A stretch of 64,000 nucleotides of DNA, from positions 391,085-455,084 of the forward strand of contig JAEINU010000002.1 in assembly GCA_016342685.1 (NCBI GenBank), in the 5' to 3' direction. The notes below the pieces were generated by a model, which was not told the origin of the DNA, ran no database searches, and saw nothing but the letters and a program-made list of their open reading frames with translations. A program made the translations under genes and the position numbers. Source of the stretch: Bacteroidales bacterium (GTDB lineage: Bacteria > Bacteroidota > Bacteroidia > Bacteroidales > UBA12077). Positions 20,241-29,849 of the stretch are shown here, piece by piece (the first letter of the stretch is position 1; the number at the start of each line of letters is the position of its first letter).

Positions 20241-20402
20241 TTACTCAGCAAGTTTTTCTGTTTTTGTAAATCCAAATCGTTCCCATCCGTTAAAAAAACC
20301 ATCTTTTACCTGCGACCATTTCAATACTAAAGCAATAATTAGAATTGCAGCCGATAATAAAAGTAACTTCTCGTTTAATCTTAAATCTTTAAATTTTCGC
20401 AT
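20241..20402 (-). CDS. Small single-TM protein (53 aa), absent from the ORF track
   Basis: MRKFKDLRLNEKLLLLSAAILIIALVLKWSQVKDGFFNGWERFGFTKTEKLAE; its TAA is 1 bp from the GTG of the outer-membrane protein gene. Confidence 0.7.
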   Translation of the reverse strand: MRKFKDLRLNEKLLLLSAAILIIALVLKWSQVKDGFFNGWERFGFTKTEKLAE

Positions 20403-20418
20403 CTTAAAAATTTAAAAT

Positions 20419-20440
20419 AAGCGATTCCCGATCAAGCCGG
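20419..20440. repeat. Short REP-like hairpin
   Basis: gATTCCCG-atcaagc-CGGGAATa. Confidence 0.6.
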
Positions 20441-20458
20441 GAATAACACTTATAAATA

Positions 20459-22516
20459 TTATTTCTCTATTCTGATTCGTGCATCAACAGCTACCACCTT
20501 ATCCATTTTTCCGAGAAGTGGATTTAAATCCATCTCAGCAATTTCAGGAGCAGCTTTTACTAAAGCAGATACGCGAGTAACAATTTCGGTAAACATTTCT
20601 TCGTTAACACCTTCTTGTCCACGAGCACCTTTTATAATTCCGTAACTACGAAGATTTTTAATCATCTTAGCAGCCTCATCCGTTGCAATTGGTGCTAATC
20701 CTGCACTCACATCCTTTAGGACTTCAATAAAGATTCCACCTAATCCGCAAAGCACCATATGCCCGAATTTAGGTTCTGCTTTTGCTCCAACAAATAATTC
20801 AGTTCCTGAAAGCATTGGTTGTAAAAGAATAGCAGTAGTATCTTTTATCTGAATCATACGATCGAATTCTGCAGCTACAGTTTCCGAATCTTTAACATTT
20901 AATACTACTCCACCAACATCTGATTTATGAACAGGTCCAACAACCTTCATAACAACTGGCAAACCTAATTCATTAGCAGCTTTAACTGCCTCTTCACGAG
21001 AAGTTACAACCGCTTCTCCAGCTCTTGATATTCCAGCAGCGTCTAATAAAGCCTGAACCTTTTCAGGATCAATATATCCGTCTTCAGAACCATCGATAAT
21101 TGCTCTAATTGATTTATGATCTATTTCTGGCATTCCAGCATTCTCAGAAACAGGCTTTTCGGTATGATATATTTTTGCTAATGCATTTCCAAAAACAACC
21201 TCATCTGGGAAGTTAATTCGTCCCTTTGCAATAAATGCATCAATCTCATCTTTAACATTGATTACAGATGGCAAGATTGGATAAATTGGCTTTTTACATG
21301 TTTTCATCTTTTCATCTAAAAGATCATAAACATCAAAAACTGGGAATAATCCCGGACTACCAAAAATAACTGCCATAGCATCTACATTATCGAAATCTTT
21401 ATCGCAAGCATCGATAATATCACCTAATTGTTGAGCCGTTCCTGTTGCTAAAAAATCGATTGGATTTGCAACAGAAGAACCAGCATATAGTTTTTCTAAT
21501 AAAGCATCAGCTTTTGGTCCATCGATATGAGGAATTTCTAATTTATTATATGATAAGGCATCTGTTAACATTACAGCAGGGCCTCCTGCATGCGTAATAA
21601 TTGCAATATTTTTTCCTTTTAACTCAGGATGCATGAAGATTGAAGCAACGGTTGCTAGCTCATCACGACCAGCGCAACGAACAATGCCTGCTTTTCTGAA
21701 TAAAGCTTCAACCGCAACATCTGAACTTGCCAATGCACCTGTATGCGACGAAGCAGCTCTACTTCCAGCATCGGAACTACCCGATTTAATTGCTGCTATT
21801 TTACATCCCTTTCGAATTAACGAAGATGCATGTTTTAACAACATTTCAGGTTTATCAATACTTTCTATATATAATAATTTAACCCTAGAACTTGTTTTTG
21901 GATCGAAGCTTTCGTCCATATACTTAACAATTTCTTCAACACCCAATTGAGCGCTATTTCCAACCGAATATACGCTTGAAAATTTCAATCCTTTTGGTAC
22001 TCCAGATTCCATAATAAATACAGCAGTTGCACCAGATCCTGAAATAAAATCAACACCTTGTGGATCTAGAGTTGGAATTGGAGTTGTAAAAATTCCATTG
22101 TGATTTTGATTTAAAACACCAACACAGTTTGGTCCAATCAAACATGCACCGTTCTCATTTACAATATCAACCACTTCTTTTTCAAGTTTCGCACCTTCTT
22201 CATTTTCTTCGCTAAAGCCCGCTGATAAAATAATAAAAGCTTTGGTGCCTTTTTGCTCTGCTAATAATCTAACAGTATCAGGACAAAACTTAGCTGCGAT
22301 AGCAAGGATAGCCATATCAACTTGTGGTAAATCGTTCGGATTCTTAAAACTTTGTATACCTTGCACAGTATCCTCCTTAGGATTTGCAACATATAAATCA
22401 CCTTTAAAATTACCGTCAATTAGGTTCTTAAGTACTTTTCCACCTGGCTTGTGGATATTGTCTGAACCGCCTACAACTACAATACTTTTCGGGTCAAGAA
22501 GCTGTTTCGTTATCAT
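20459..22516 (-). CDS. Fused ADP-forming acyl-CoA synthetase (acetate--CoA ligase family)
   Basis: N-terminal CoA-binding (SIVVVGGSDNIHKPGGKVLKNLI), succinyl-CoA-ligase-like domain with 'SHTGALASSD', ATP-grasp domain (PVVMKVVGPVHKSDVGGVVLNV). Confidence 0.95.
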   Translation of the reverse strand: MITKQLLDPKSIVVVGGSDNIHKPGGKVLKNLIDGNFKGDLYVANPKEDTVQGIQSFKNPNDLPQVDMAILAIAAKFCPDTVRLLAEQKGTKAFIILSAGFSEENEEGAKLEKEVVDIVNENGACLIGPNCVGVLNQNHNGIFTTPIPTLDPQGVDFISGSGATAVFIMESGVPKGLKFSSVYSVGNSAQLGVEEIVKYMDESFDPKTSSRVKLLYIESIDKPEMLLKHASSLIRKGCKIAAIKSGSSDAGSRAASSHTGALASSDVAVEALFRKAGIVRCAGRDELATVASIFMHPELKGKNIAIITHAGGPAVMLTDALSYNKLEIPHIDGPKADALLEKLYAGSSVANPIDFLATGTAQQLGDIIDACDKDFDNVDAMAVIFGSPGLFPVFDVYDLLDEKMKTCKKPIYPILPSVINVKDEIDAFIAKGRINFPDEVVFGNALAKIYHTEKPVSENAGMPEIDHKSIRAIIDGSEDGYIDPEKVQALLDAAGISRAGEAVVTSREEAVKAANELGLPVVMKVVGPVHKSDVGGVVLNVKDSETVAAEFDRMIQIKDTTAILLQPMLSGTELFVGAKAEPKFGHMVLCGLGGIFIEVLKDVSAGLAPIATDEAAKMIKNLRSYGIIKGARGQEGVNEEMFTEIVTRVSALVKAAPEIAEMDLNPLLGKMDKVVAVDARIRIEK

Positions 22517-22760
22517 AATATATATATATTTACTTTTTTTGTGATTTTAGGCAAATTTAGTAAAAAATTAGCTATGTTTTGATTTCGATTTGTAAGTAAA
22601 ATGCAAATATTGATTAACAATTAAAACTAAAACATAAGAGTACTAAACAATTGAAGACTTACATTATTAAACATATTCTTAAACATATAACCATTCTGCA
22701 GAAAACATTACGATTATTTGTCACAAAATATTAGTCAGATTGTCTTATTTTTAAAGCTAT

Positions 22761-23285
22761 ATGAAAATACCTTTCAACATAATATATAATGAATACTATA
22801 AGCCGATTTATGGTTTTATATATAGACTAACTTTCTCGAAAAGTGACAGCGAAGATATTGTGCAGGATGTATTCATAAAGTTGCATGCTGAAATAACCAA
22901 AGGCAATGAAATTGATAATGCAAAAGCTTGGCTTTATAGATGTTCTTTAAATATCTTTTTGAATAATAAGAAACGTAAGAAAGTAATTCATTTTACAGAT
23001 AATATACATCAATTTGAAAAAGAGTCGAGCAATTCATTAGAGAATGATATTTTAATCAAAGAAAAGAAACAAAAAATTACAGAAGCACTTTTATCTCTTC
23101 AAGATCACGAACAAGCTATAATTAATCTTTATAATGATGATCTTAGCTACAAGCAAATAAGTGAGATAATGGGAATAAAATTCTCATCGGTGGGAAAAAC
23201 ACTTTCTAGAGCTATTGAAAAGCTTTCAAATCAAATTAAATTAATTAGTCATGGAGAAATGTGTAAGCAAAGAAATATTGTTTGA
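22761..23285 (+). CDS. ECF RNA polymerase sigma factor
   Basis: IYGFIYRLTFSKSDSEDIVQDVFIKLHAE...LSYKQISEIMGIKFSSVGKTLSRAIEKL. Confidence 0.95.
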   Translation: MKIPFNIIYNEYYKPIYGFIYRLTFSKSDSEDIVQDVFIKLHAEITKGNEIDNAKAWLYRCSLNIFLNNKKRKKVIHFTDNIHQFEKESSNSLENDILIKEKKQKITEALLSLQDHEQAIINLYNDDLSYKQISEIMGIKFSSVGKTLSRAIEKLSNQIKLISHGEMCKQRNIV

Positions 23286-23718
23286 TTATTACAACGAATC
23301 ACTTGTTATTAATCAAATGAATTCTATCTCGCGACATCTTAAAAGTTGTAAGCAATGCCAAGCTATTCTTGATGAAATTGGAGATAATATTTCGTTAAGC
23401 AAAGAGTACTTAAGCATTATTACGCCAGAGTTAGATAAGATCCCTGATTTTACTTTGAAGCAACAGAAATCAAAAAAGATAAATGAATTTAAGATTAGAA
23501 AGACTCTAAGTTGGGCTGCAGGAATCAGCCTTCTTATTACGATATCAGCTCTGGCATCAATTAAAATCTCACATAATTTAAACCCAGTTAATGATTATGA
23601 GTATTTAGATTACATACCAGATATGAATGATGCTTGGCAGAACAACACCATTGTCGTTACTCAATACGATAATAATGGAAATCCTCTTAAACATCAATTA
23701 ATAGAAACATCCAATTAA
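23251..23718 (+). CDS. Putative anti-sigma factor (zinc-finger-like N-terminus, single TM)
   Basis: 35-bp overlap with the sigma gene; 'RHLKSCKQCQAILDEI' H..C..C motif; TM 'TLSWAAGISLLITISALASI'. Confidence 0.8.
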   Translation: MEKCVSKEILFDYYNESLVINQMNSISRHLKSCKQCQAILDEIGDNISLSKEYLSIITPELDKIPDFTLKQQKSKKINEFKIRKTLSWAAGISLLITISALASIKISHNLNPVNDYEYLDYIPDMNDAWQNNTIVVTQYDNNGNPLKHQLIETSN

Positions 23719-23739
23719 TATTAACCAAAATTAAGTTTT

Positions 23740-24921
23740 ATGAAAAATATATTATTTCTATTTATATTGCTTTTTTGTATTAGCGAATTACAAGGACAAT
23801 CGTTAATTGAGGTTTATAAAAAGGGTTCAATCGAACTTATTCCAGATAATAAGTACGCTGCAGATACAGATTGGAACACGCTATTCTCAGATAGAAACCA
23901 AATCAAGAATGGTAATCCAATTGGGAAAATGAAAAGTATATCTGTATCTCAGAATGGTGAGCTGTTTGTTGGAAATTACAGTAATTATAAAATATATAAA
24001 TTCGATAATCATGGCAATTTCATAAAAGAATTTGGAAAAGAAGGTAGAAAAGAAAGTGAATTCTTGTACAGACCTACTTTACAAGGAATCCTCGATAATA
24101 AATTTGTTTTTACTAGTGATCATCATGGAAGGATACTTTTTTTTGATTTAAATGGTAATTTTAAGAAAATGGTTAAAATTGACTATATGCCATTACAGAT
24201 AATTCCTTTAAAAGACAATAAAATTGCAATATGGGGAAATGTAGCATATAAAGGTGATACAAAATATATCGTTTCAATAAAAGATATAAATACAGGAAAA
24301 GAAAAAATTGTTGATAGCTATTTTAACAGTTTAATAAAACTAAAACCTTTAATTGTAAAAGATAAAAATGGATACTTATATGGTTTTTCTCCATCGGGAG
24401 TCAAAGATAAAACTATAATTGAAAGGACATTTGATGGCAACTTAATTATTGGTCATAATGTAGAATCAACGTTATCTTTATTCTCACCTTATGGTGATCT
24501 TATAAAAACAATCGACTTGCACAAATCACCTATTAAAACTACCGAAAAGGACAAAGAAAAGTTTCTAAAAACAGCAAAAGATTATTTAATTAAGAAAGAT
24601 TTATACGAAGAAAACAAGGCTTTACTTAATGATCCTAAGATATATCCAGAGACTTATCCAATTTTTTATGCAATAAAGACTGACCCCGAAGATAATATCT
24701 TAATATTTAACTATTCAGAAGAAGAAGGAAATTCGTTTTTAGTTTTTGATAAAAAAGGAACATTTATTTGTGAATCAAAACTTAACTCTGACAACTTAAA
24801 ATTAGATATAAACTCAAGGTTCTCAACATTTGAAATAAGTGCCAATGGATTATATGCATTTGTTAAAGTTATTGATTCTAAAACATCAGAAATAAAAATC
24901 ATAAAAACATTATTGAAGTAA
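23740..24921 (+). CDS. Secreted 6-bladed beta-propeller (NHL-like) protein
   Basis: Signal peptide + repeated 'KIYKFDNHGNFIKEFG' / 'RILFFDLNGNFKKMVKI' blades. Confidence 0.8.
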   Translation: MKNILFLFILLFCISELQGQSLIEVYKKGSIELIPDNKYAADTDWNTLFSDRNQIKNGNPIGKMKSISVSQNGELFVGNYSNYKIYKFDNHGNFIKEFGKEGRKESEFLYRPTLQGILDNKFVFTSDHHGRILFFDLNGNFKKMVKIDYMPLQIIPLKDNKIAIWGNVAYKGDTKYIVSIKDINTGKEKIVDSYFNSLIKLKPLIVKDKNGYLYGFSPSGVKDKTIIERTFDGNLIIGHNVESTLSLFSPYGDLIKTIDLHKSPIKTTEKDKEKFLKTAKDYLIKKDLYEENKALLNDPKIYPETYPIFYAIKTDPEDNILIFNYSEEEGNSFLVFDKKGTFICESKLNSDNLKLDINSRFSTFEISANGLYAFVKVIDSKTSEIKIIKTLLK

Positions 24922-24959
24922 ACTAAATTGTCACTTCGTAATAAAATAATCCTCACATA

Positions 24960-27371
24960 ATGATAAAGCATTATATAAGGCTTTTTATCAGGAATTTATT
25001 AAAGAATAAAATATATTCTCTATTTTCTTTGGCTAGTTTGGTTGTAGCGCTAACCACTTGCTTAATAATAAGCATATATGCCAATTACGAATATTCTTTT
25101 GATGATTTTCATAAAAACAATTCTAAGATCTATCGTGTTTTAATGTCGGATACCTTATATGGTGATCATAGTGCTATGACCTGTTATCCGATTACTTCGC
25201 TCATAAAAACCATTCCTGAGATTGAAAAATCCTTTGTCCTCAACAAAACTGAATTATTAATAAAAAAAGACATTCAGTTTTTTAGAGAAGAACAAGTATT
25301 TTTTACTGAACCCTCCTTTTTTGAAATTTTTGATTTTAAAATTATAGATGGCGATCCCCAATTTCTTTCCGAACAAGGAAATGTTCTCATCTCTGAAAGT
25401 ATTGCATTAAAAATATTCTCAAGCAAGAATGTTATTGATAAAGACCTTACTATAAAAGATGCAGCAGGGAAAGAAAGTACACTTGTAATTAAAGGTATTT
25501 TTGAAGATTTTCCAGAAAACTCGCACATTAAAGCGAATATGCTAATGTCTTATAAGGATATTGAAAAGCATTATCAAGGCAATAGTAAATTCCAATGGAA
25601 TAATAGAATCGTTTATTGTTATATTTTATCGGACGCTACTTCTAAAAAAATTGAAGATAAAATAAATAATATTATACCTCCTGAGATTAAACCGGATTAT
25701 AATTATAAATTTAATTTACAAGCTTTAAATAGAATTCATTTATTCTCGGATAAGATTGATTTAAACATTGAAAAACAATCTGTTTTAAAGCAATTAATTG
25801 TTTTATTAGGTATTGCAGTATTAATAATTATTCTGGCCATATCAAATTATATTATTTACATATTGGTTGCAACTAACTATCGTTTAAAGGAAATTATAAT
25901 AAGACGAATTGTAGGAGCATCAAGATTCGTGTTGTTTAAGCAAACCTTATGGGAATCATTTTTTCAAATCCTCATTTCATTCCCAATAGTTTTATTAATT
26001 ACTTTTTGGCTTTTACCTCATGTCGAACATTATTTCCAGTTTAAAGTCGATACCAATCGTTTTATTCAAGTTGCTTTATTATTCACAACAGGAGTATTTC
26101 TTATTGGTGTTTTATCTTCTTTACTTGTAAGTTTGTATTCGGTATTTCCTTCGCTAAAAAAGTTACTTGAATTATATAAAAATCTCCGTTCAGGAAAATT
26201 TGCTTTTGTAAAAATATTATCGCTTGTTCAGCTTTCAATATTTATGACCTTGCTTATTTGTTTATTATCGATTCAAAAACAACTTAATTTTGCTTTCGAT
26301 CAAAAAGTCGTAGGGTTCAATTACAAAAATCAACTATCAATAAAAATAAATGATAAAAAATTAATACAACAATGGCCTGCTTTTAAAAATGAACTACTAA
26401 AATTTCCAGAAATACAGAATATTGCTGCTTGTAACTCTAATCAACCTGCTTTCTCAACTTTAATTGCCGGATTTAAATGGAAATACGATAAGGATGGGAA
26501 AAAATACGGTTTTATGAAATCGGGTTTTTTAAGCGAAGAAGATAAAGCAGAATTTGAAGAGATTTTTGAAATAAACAGCATATCTGCTGATTACTTTAAA
26601 ACTTTGGGTATAAATAAATTTGAAGGACGTGAGTTTTCAAACAACAATAATGAACGTCCTAATATTATTGTTAATAAAGCATTTATTGATAAACATCAGA
26701 TAAAAGAACCTTTAAATAAAACAATAGATTTTCTTGATACAAAATATACTATAATCGGGCTCGTAAATAATTTTAGAACAAAATCCTTATTCAAGGAACA
26801 AAATCCTATTGTCTTTTGGTATTCTGATAAATACCTTCGACAAGTAGTTATACGTTTTAACGCAGTTGATAAGGCATCAGTATTGAATAAAATAAAATCG
26901 GTATGGGGAAAATTTCTGCCTGATACTCCAATGGAATATCAATTTACAGAAGATGTAATTACCGATTACTATAAAAAAGAAAAACAACTTCTTCAATTTA
27001 TACACTTTTTTGCTGGATTTGGAATTATACTAACTCTTGTTAATCTTATAGGCTTTTCCAGATTAAATTTTAACAATCGTAAAAAAGAGATTGGATTAAG
27101 AAGAATCTTAGGCGCAAGATTCAATAATTTATATAAATTATTACTAAAACCGTATGTATATTATTCTTTGATATCTTCTTTTTTAGGAATATTTATTGCA
27201 ATTCTATTTATGGATTATTGGTTTGCACAATTTAATGAAACAACAAGCTTAAATTTCAGCGAATACTTAATAGCAATTATTGGAGTTATAAGCCTTACAT
27301 TATTAGTTGTTTCTATTAATATTGCCTTTGTTATTAGAGTAAATATGGTTGAAGTTATTAAAAATGAATAA
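24960..27371 (+). CDS. ABC transporter permease (FtsX/MacB-PCD)
   Basis: MIKHYIRLFIRNLLKNKIYSLFSLASLVVALTTCLII...; 'KEIGLRRILGARF'. Confidence 0.9.
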   Translation: MIKHYIRLFIRNLLKNKIYSLFSLASLVVALTTCLIISIYANYEYSFDDFHKNNSKIYRVLMSDTLYGDHSAMTCYPITSLIKTIPEIEKSFVLNKTELLIKKDIQFFREEQVFFTEPSFFEIFDFKIIDGDPQFLSEQGNVLISESIALKIFSSKNVIDKDLTIKDAAGKESTLVIKGIFEDFPENSHIKANMLMSYKDIEKHYQGNSKFQWNNRIVYCYILSDATSKKIEDKINNIIPPEIKPDYNYKFNLQALNRIHLFSDKIDLNIEKQSVLKQLIVLLGIAVLIIILAISNYIIYILVATNYRLKEIIIRRIVGASRFVLFKQTLWESFFQILISFPIVLLITFWLLPHVEHYFQFKVDTNRFIQVALLFTTGVFLIGVLSSLLVSLYSVFPSLKKLLELYKNLRSGKFAFVKILSLVQLSIFMTLLICLLSIQKQLNFAFDQKVVGFNYKNQLSIKINDKKLIQQWPAFKNELLKFPEIQNIAACNSNQPAFSTLIAGFKWKYDKDGKKYGFMKSGFLSEEDKAEFEEIFEINSISADYFKTLGINKFEGREFSNNNNERPNIIVNKAFIDKHQIKEPLNKTIDFLDTKYTIIGLVNNFRTKSLFKEQNPIVFWYSDKYLRQVVIRFNAVDKASVLNKIKSVWGKFLPDTPMEYQFTEDVITDYYKKEKQLLQFIHFFAGFGIILTLVNLIGFSRLNFNNRKKEIGLRRILGARFNNLYKLLLKPYVYYSLISSFLGIFIAILFMDYWFAQFNETTSLNFSEYLIAIIGVISLTLLVVSINIAFVIRVNMVEVIKNE

Positions 27372-27528
27372 CTAAAAAAACTATTGCTTTTTAAGTTCTT
27401 ATAAAATAGATTATTAAACATAACTACAAACAACTTTTCCACTTGTTAAATACTCCTTTCTATGCTTTTTTTGATAATAAAAGACATGAATATCTTTTAT
27501 TAAACATTATTATTTAAAATCTTGTTAC

Positions 27529-27536
27529 TACATTTG
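27529..27536 (+). promoter_or_regulatory. Candidate Bacteroidota -7 box (TACATTTG)
   Basis: Matches TAnnTTTG, 26 bp upstream of the 27562 start. Confidence 0.4.
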
Positions 27537-27561
27537 TGAACGAATTAACAATGATATTTCT

Positions 27562-28653
27562 ATGAGCAATTCAATAGATGAAATTTTAAAGCAAGCCAAA
27601 TTATCAAAAGAAGATGTTATAACTCTTTTACAAACGGATAAAATAGACAGAAATAAGATTTTCACTCATGCAGCAAAAGTAAAAGCTGACAATGTTGGTA
27701 AAAAAGTTTACTATCGTGGTCTTATAGAAATGTCGAACATTTGCAGCAAAAACTGCTACTATTGTGGTATTCGCATGGATAATAAAAAAGCTGAACGCTA
27801 CGATATTTCAGATAAAGAAATACTGGATGCCGTAAAATTTGCTCATGAAAGTAATTATGGATCCCTTGTTCTGCAAGCTGGAGAAATAACTTCACCAACA
27901 TTTACAAAACGAATTTCGAATCTTTTAAAACAGATAAAAGAAATCTCAAATAATGAACTTGGAATCACTATTTCCCTCGGAGAACAACCTGAAGAAGTTT
28001 ACCAAGAATGGTTTGATAGCGGAGCTCATAGATATCTTCTTCGAATAGAATCATCTAATCCAGATTTATATTATAAGATTCATCCAAAAAATAAAAAACA
28101 CGATTTTGAAACAAGAGTTAATTGCTTAAAATCATTACAAAAAGTTGGTTATCAAACAGGAACAGGTGTAATGATTGGTTTACCGTTTCAAACCTATGAT
28201 GATCTAGCGAGTGATCTTTTCTTTATGCGCGATTTTGATATTGATATGTGTGGAATGGGTCCATTTATTGAACATCATGATACTCCTTTATATCAATACA
28301 ATGATTTATTAATGCCAATTGAAGATCGATTTACCTTAACACTTAAAATGATAGCTCTTTTAAGAATCATAATGAAAGACATCAATATAGCTGCTGCCAC
28401 AGCTTTGCAGGCTATTGACCCAATAGGTCGGGAAAAAGCGATAAAAGTTGGAGCAAATATTATTATGCCAAATGTAACTCCAGGAATGTATCGAGACAGT
28501 TACAAGTTATATGAAAATAAGCCATGTACCGACGAAGAAGCAGCTGATTGCACAAATTGTATGGAAATGCGAATTGGAATTACTGGAGACGATATAGGAT
28601 ATGGTGAATGGGGCGATTCGAAACATTACGCAAAAAGAAGACAACAGATTTAA
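27562..28653 (+). CDS. hydE: Radical SAM protein, HydE-type (FeFe-hydrogenase maturase family)
   Basis: YYRGLIEMSNICSKNCYYCGIRMDN (CX3CX2C), 'GEITSPTFTKRI', 'MIGLPFQTYDDLASDLFFM', 'MYRDSYKLYENKPC'. Confidence 0.85.
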   Translation: MSNSIDEILKQAKLSKEDVITLLQTDKIDRNKIFTHAAKVKADNVGKKVYYRGLIEMSNICSKNCYYCGIRMDNKKAERYDISDKEILDAVKFAHESNYGSLVLQAGEITSPTFTKRISNLLKQIKEISNNELGITISLGEQPEEVYQEWFDSGAHRYLLRIESSNPDLYYKIHPKNKKHDFETRVNCLKSLQKVGYQTGTGVMIGLPFQTYDDLASDLFFMRDFDIDMCGMGPFIEHHDTPLYQYNDLLMPIEDRFTLTLKMIALLRIIMKDINIAAATALQAIDPIGREKAIKVGANIIMPNVTPGMYRDSYKLYENKPCTDEEAADCTNCMEMRIGITGDDIGYGEWGDSKHYAKRRQQI

Positions 28654-28760
28654 TATTACTGAGTATCAAGCTTTTTACGATCTTAAATCTTGATACTTCT
28701 ATCTCATGTCTAAAATCTATAAGCTGATAAAAATCATTAGCAATTACATTCATAATACTT

Positions 28761-28768
28761 TATATTTG
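28761..28768 (+). promoter_or_regulatory. Candidate -7 box (TATATTTG)
   Basis: Matches TAnnTTTG, just upstream of the small ORF at 28785. Confidence 0.4.
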
Positions 28769-28784
28769 TATCAAACAATTTGAT

Positions 28785-28856
28785 ATGAATACTTTCAGTT
28801 CAAATAATTTATACCACAATTTTGGCAAAGGCCTTTTCGAGTGCTGGATTTGCTGA
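28785..28856 (+). CDS. Possible 23-aa leader peptide upstream of the activase
   Basis: MNTFSSNNLYHNFGKGLFECWIC*; followed by hairpin AATTATC-attcgttag-GATAATT. Confidence 0.35.
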   Translation: MNTFSSNNLYHNFGKGLFECWIC

Positions 28857-28950
28857 TACCTTTCCTTTTATTATTTCAAATTATCATTCGTTAGGATAAT
28901 TGCGTCCAATTTAGAAATCAGTCTTATTCACCATTAATTAATTTCTTATA

Positions 28951-29745
28951 ATGGAAGGAACAATTTTCGATATAAAACACTTTGCTGTACATGATGGTCC
29001 GGGAATTCGCCAAACCATATTTTTTAAAGGCTGCCCTTTAAATTGTTGGTGGTGTCATAATCCTGAAAGTCAGAATGTAAATCCAGAAAAATACACGAAA
29101 GTCAACAAACTCGATGGAAAAGAATTTAAAAAAGAAGTTGCCGTAGGGTATAAAATATCTGTTGATGAACTTCTCAAAACCATTAGTGGTGATAAAATCT
29201 TTTTTGAAGAATCAGGTGGTGGTGTTACTTTTTCTGGTGGAGAACCATTAATGCAAGCAAGATTCTTAATCGAAATCCTTAAACAATGTAAGCAAAATAA
29301 GATTTATACTTGTATTGACACAACTGGTTTCGCTTCCAAAAATACGATTGAAAAGATTGCTGATTTTGTAGATTGCTTTCTTTTTGATATTAAGTTAATT
29401 GATGAAAAACTGCATCAAAAATATACAGGCATTCCGGTTAAAGGAATATTAGAAAATCTGCAATGGCTTGATCAAAATAATAAAAATGTTGTTTTAAGAT
29501 TTCCAATAATTCCCGGAATAACAAATACTAGTAAAAATATCTCCGAAGTTAAATCTCTACTCAAATCATTAAAAAATATTAACCAGATTGATTTATTGCC
29601 ATATCACAATATTTCGAATGGGAAATACTTAAGATTTAATAAGGAGAATAAAATGAAAAATGCAGAACCTTTATCTGATGATGAAATGCAAAATCTAAAA
29701 TTAGAATTTGAATCCATTGGATTTAAAGTGGGTATTGGTGGATAA
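28951..29745 (+). CDS. Glycyl-radical enzyme activating protein (PflA-like radical SAM)
   Basis: HDGPGIRQTIFFKGCPLNCWWCHNPES; SGGEPLMQ; no cysteine-rich ferredoxin insert. Confidence 0.93.
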   Translation: MEGTIFDIKHFAVHDGPGIRQTIFFKGCPLNCWWCHNPESQNVNPEKYTKVNKLDGKEFKKEVAVGYKISVDELLKTISGDKIFFEESGGGVTFSGGEPLMQARFLIEILKQCKQNKIYTCIDTTGFASKNTIEKIADFVDCFLFDIKLIDEKLHQKYTGIPVKGILENLQWLDQNNKNVVLRFPIIPGITNTSKNISEVKSLLKSLKNINQIDLLPYHNISNGKYLRFNKENKMKNAEPLSDDEMQNLKLEFESIGFKVGIGG

Positions 29746-29774
29746 CATTCTAATTAAAAATTAATAATGAAAAA

Positions 29775-29830
29775 TGTCACTCTGAGCCTGTCGAAGAGTG
29801 CTATCATACTTCGACAAGCTCAGTATGACA
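29775..29830. repeat. REP-like palindrome
   Basis: TGTCACTCTGAGCCTGTCGAAG...CTTCGACAAGCTCAGTATGACA. Confidence 0.85.
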
Positions 29831-29849
29831 AATTAAAACAAGTTTAATT

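Noticed and set aside
20191-20415. 74-aa plus-strand ORF
   Set aside because: Antisense to the better-supported 53-aa minus-strand ORF and the start of the outer-membrane protein gene.
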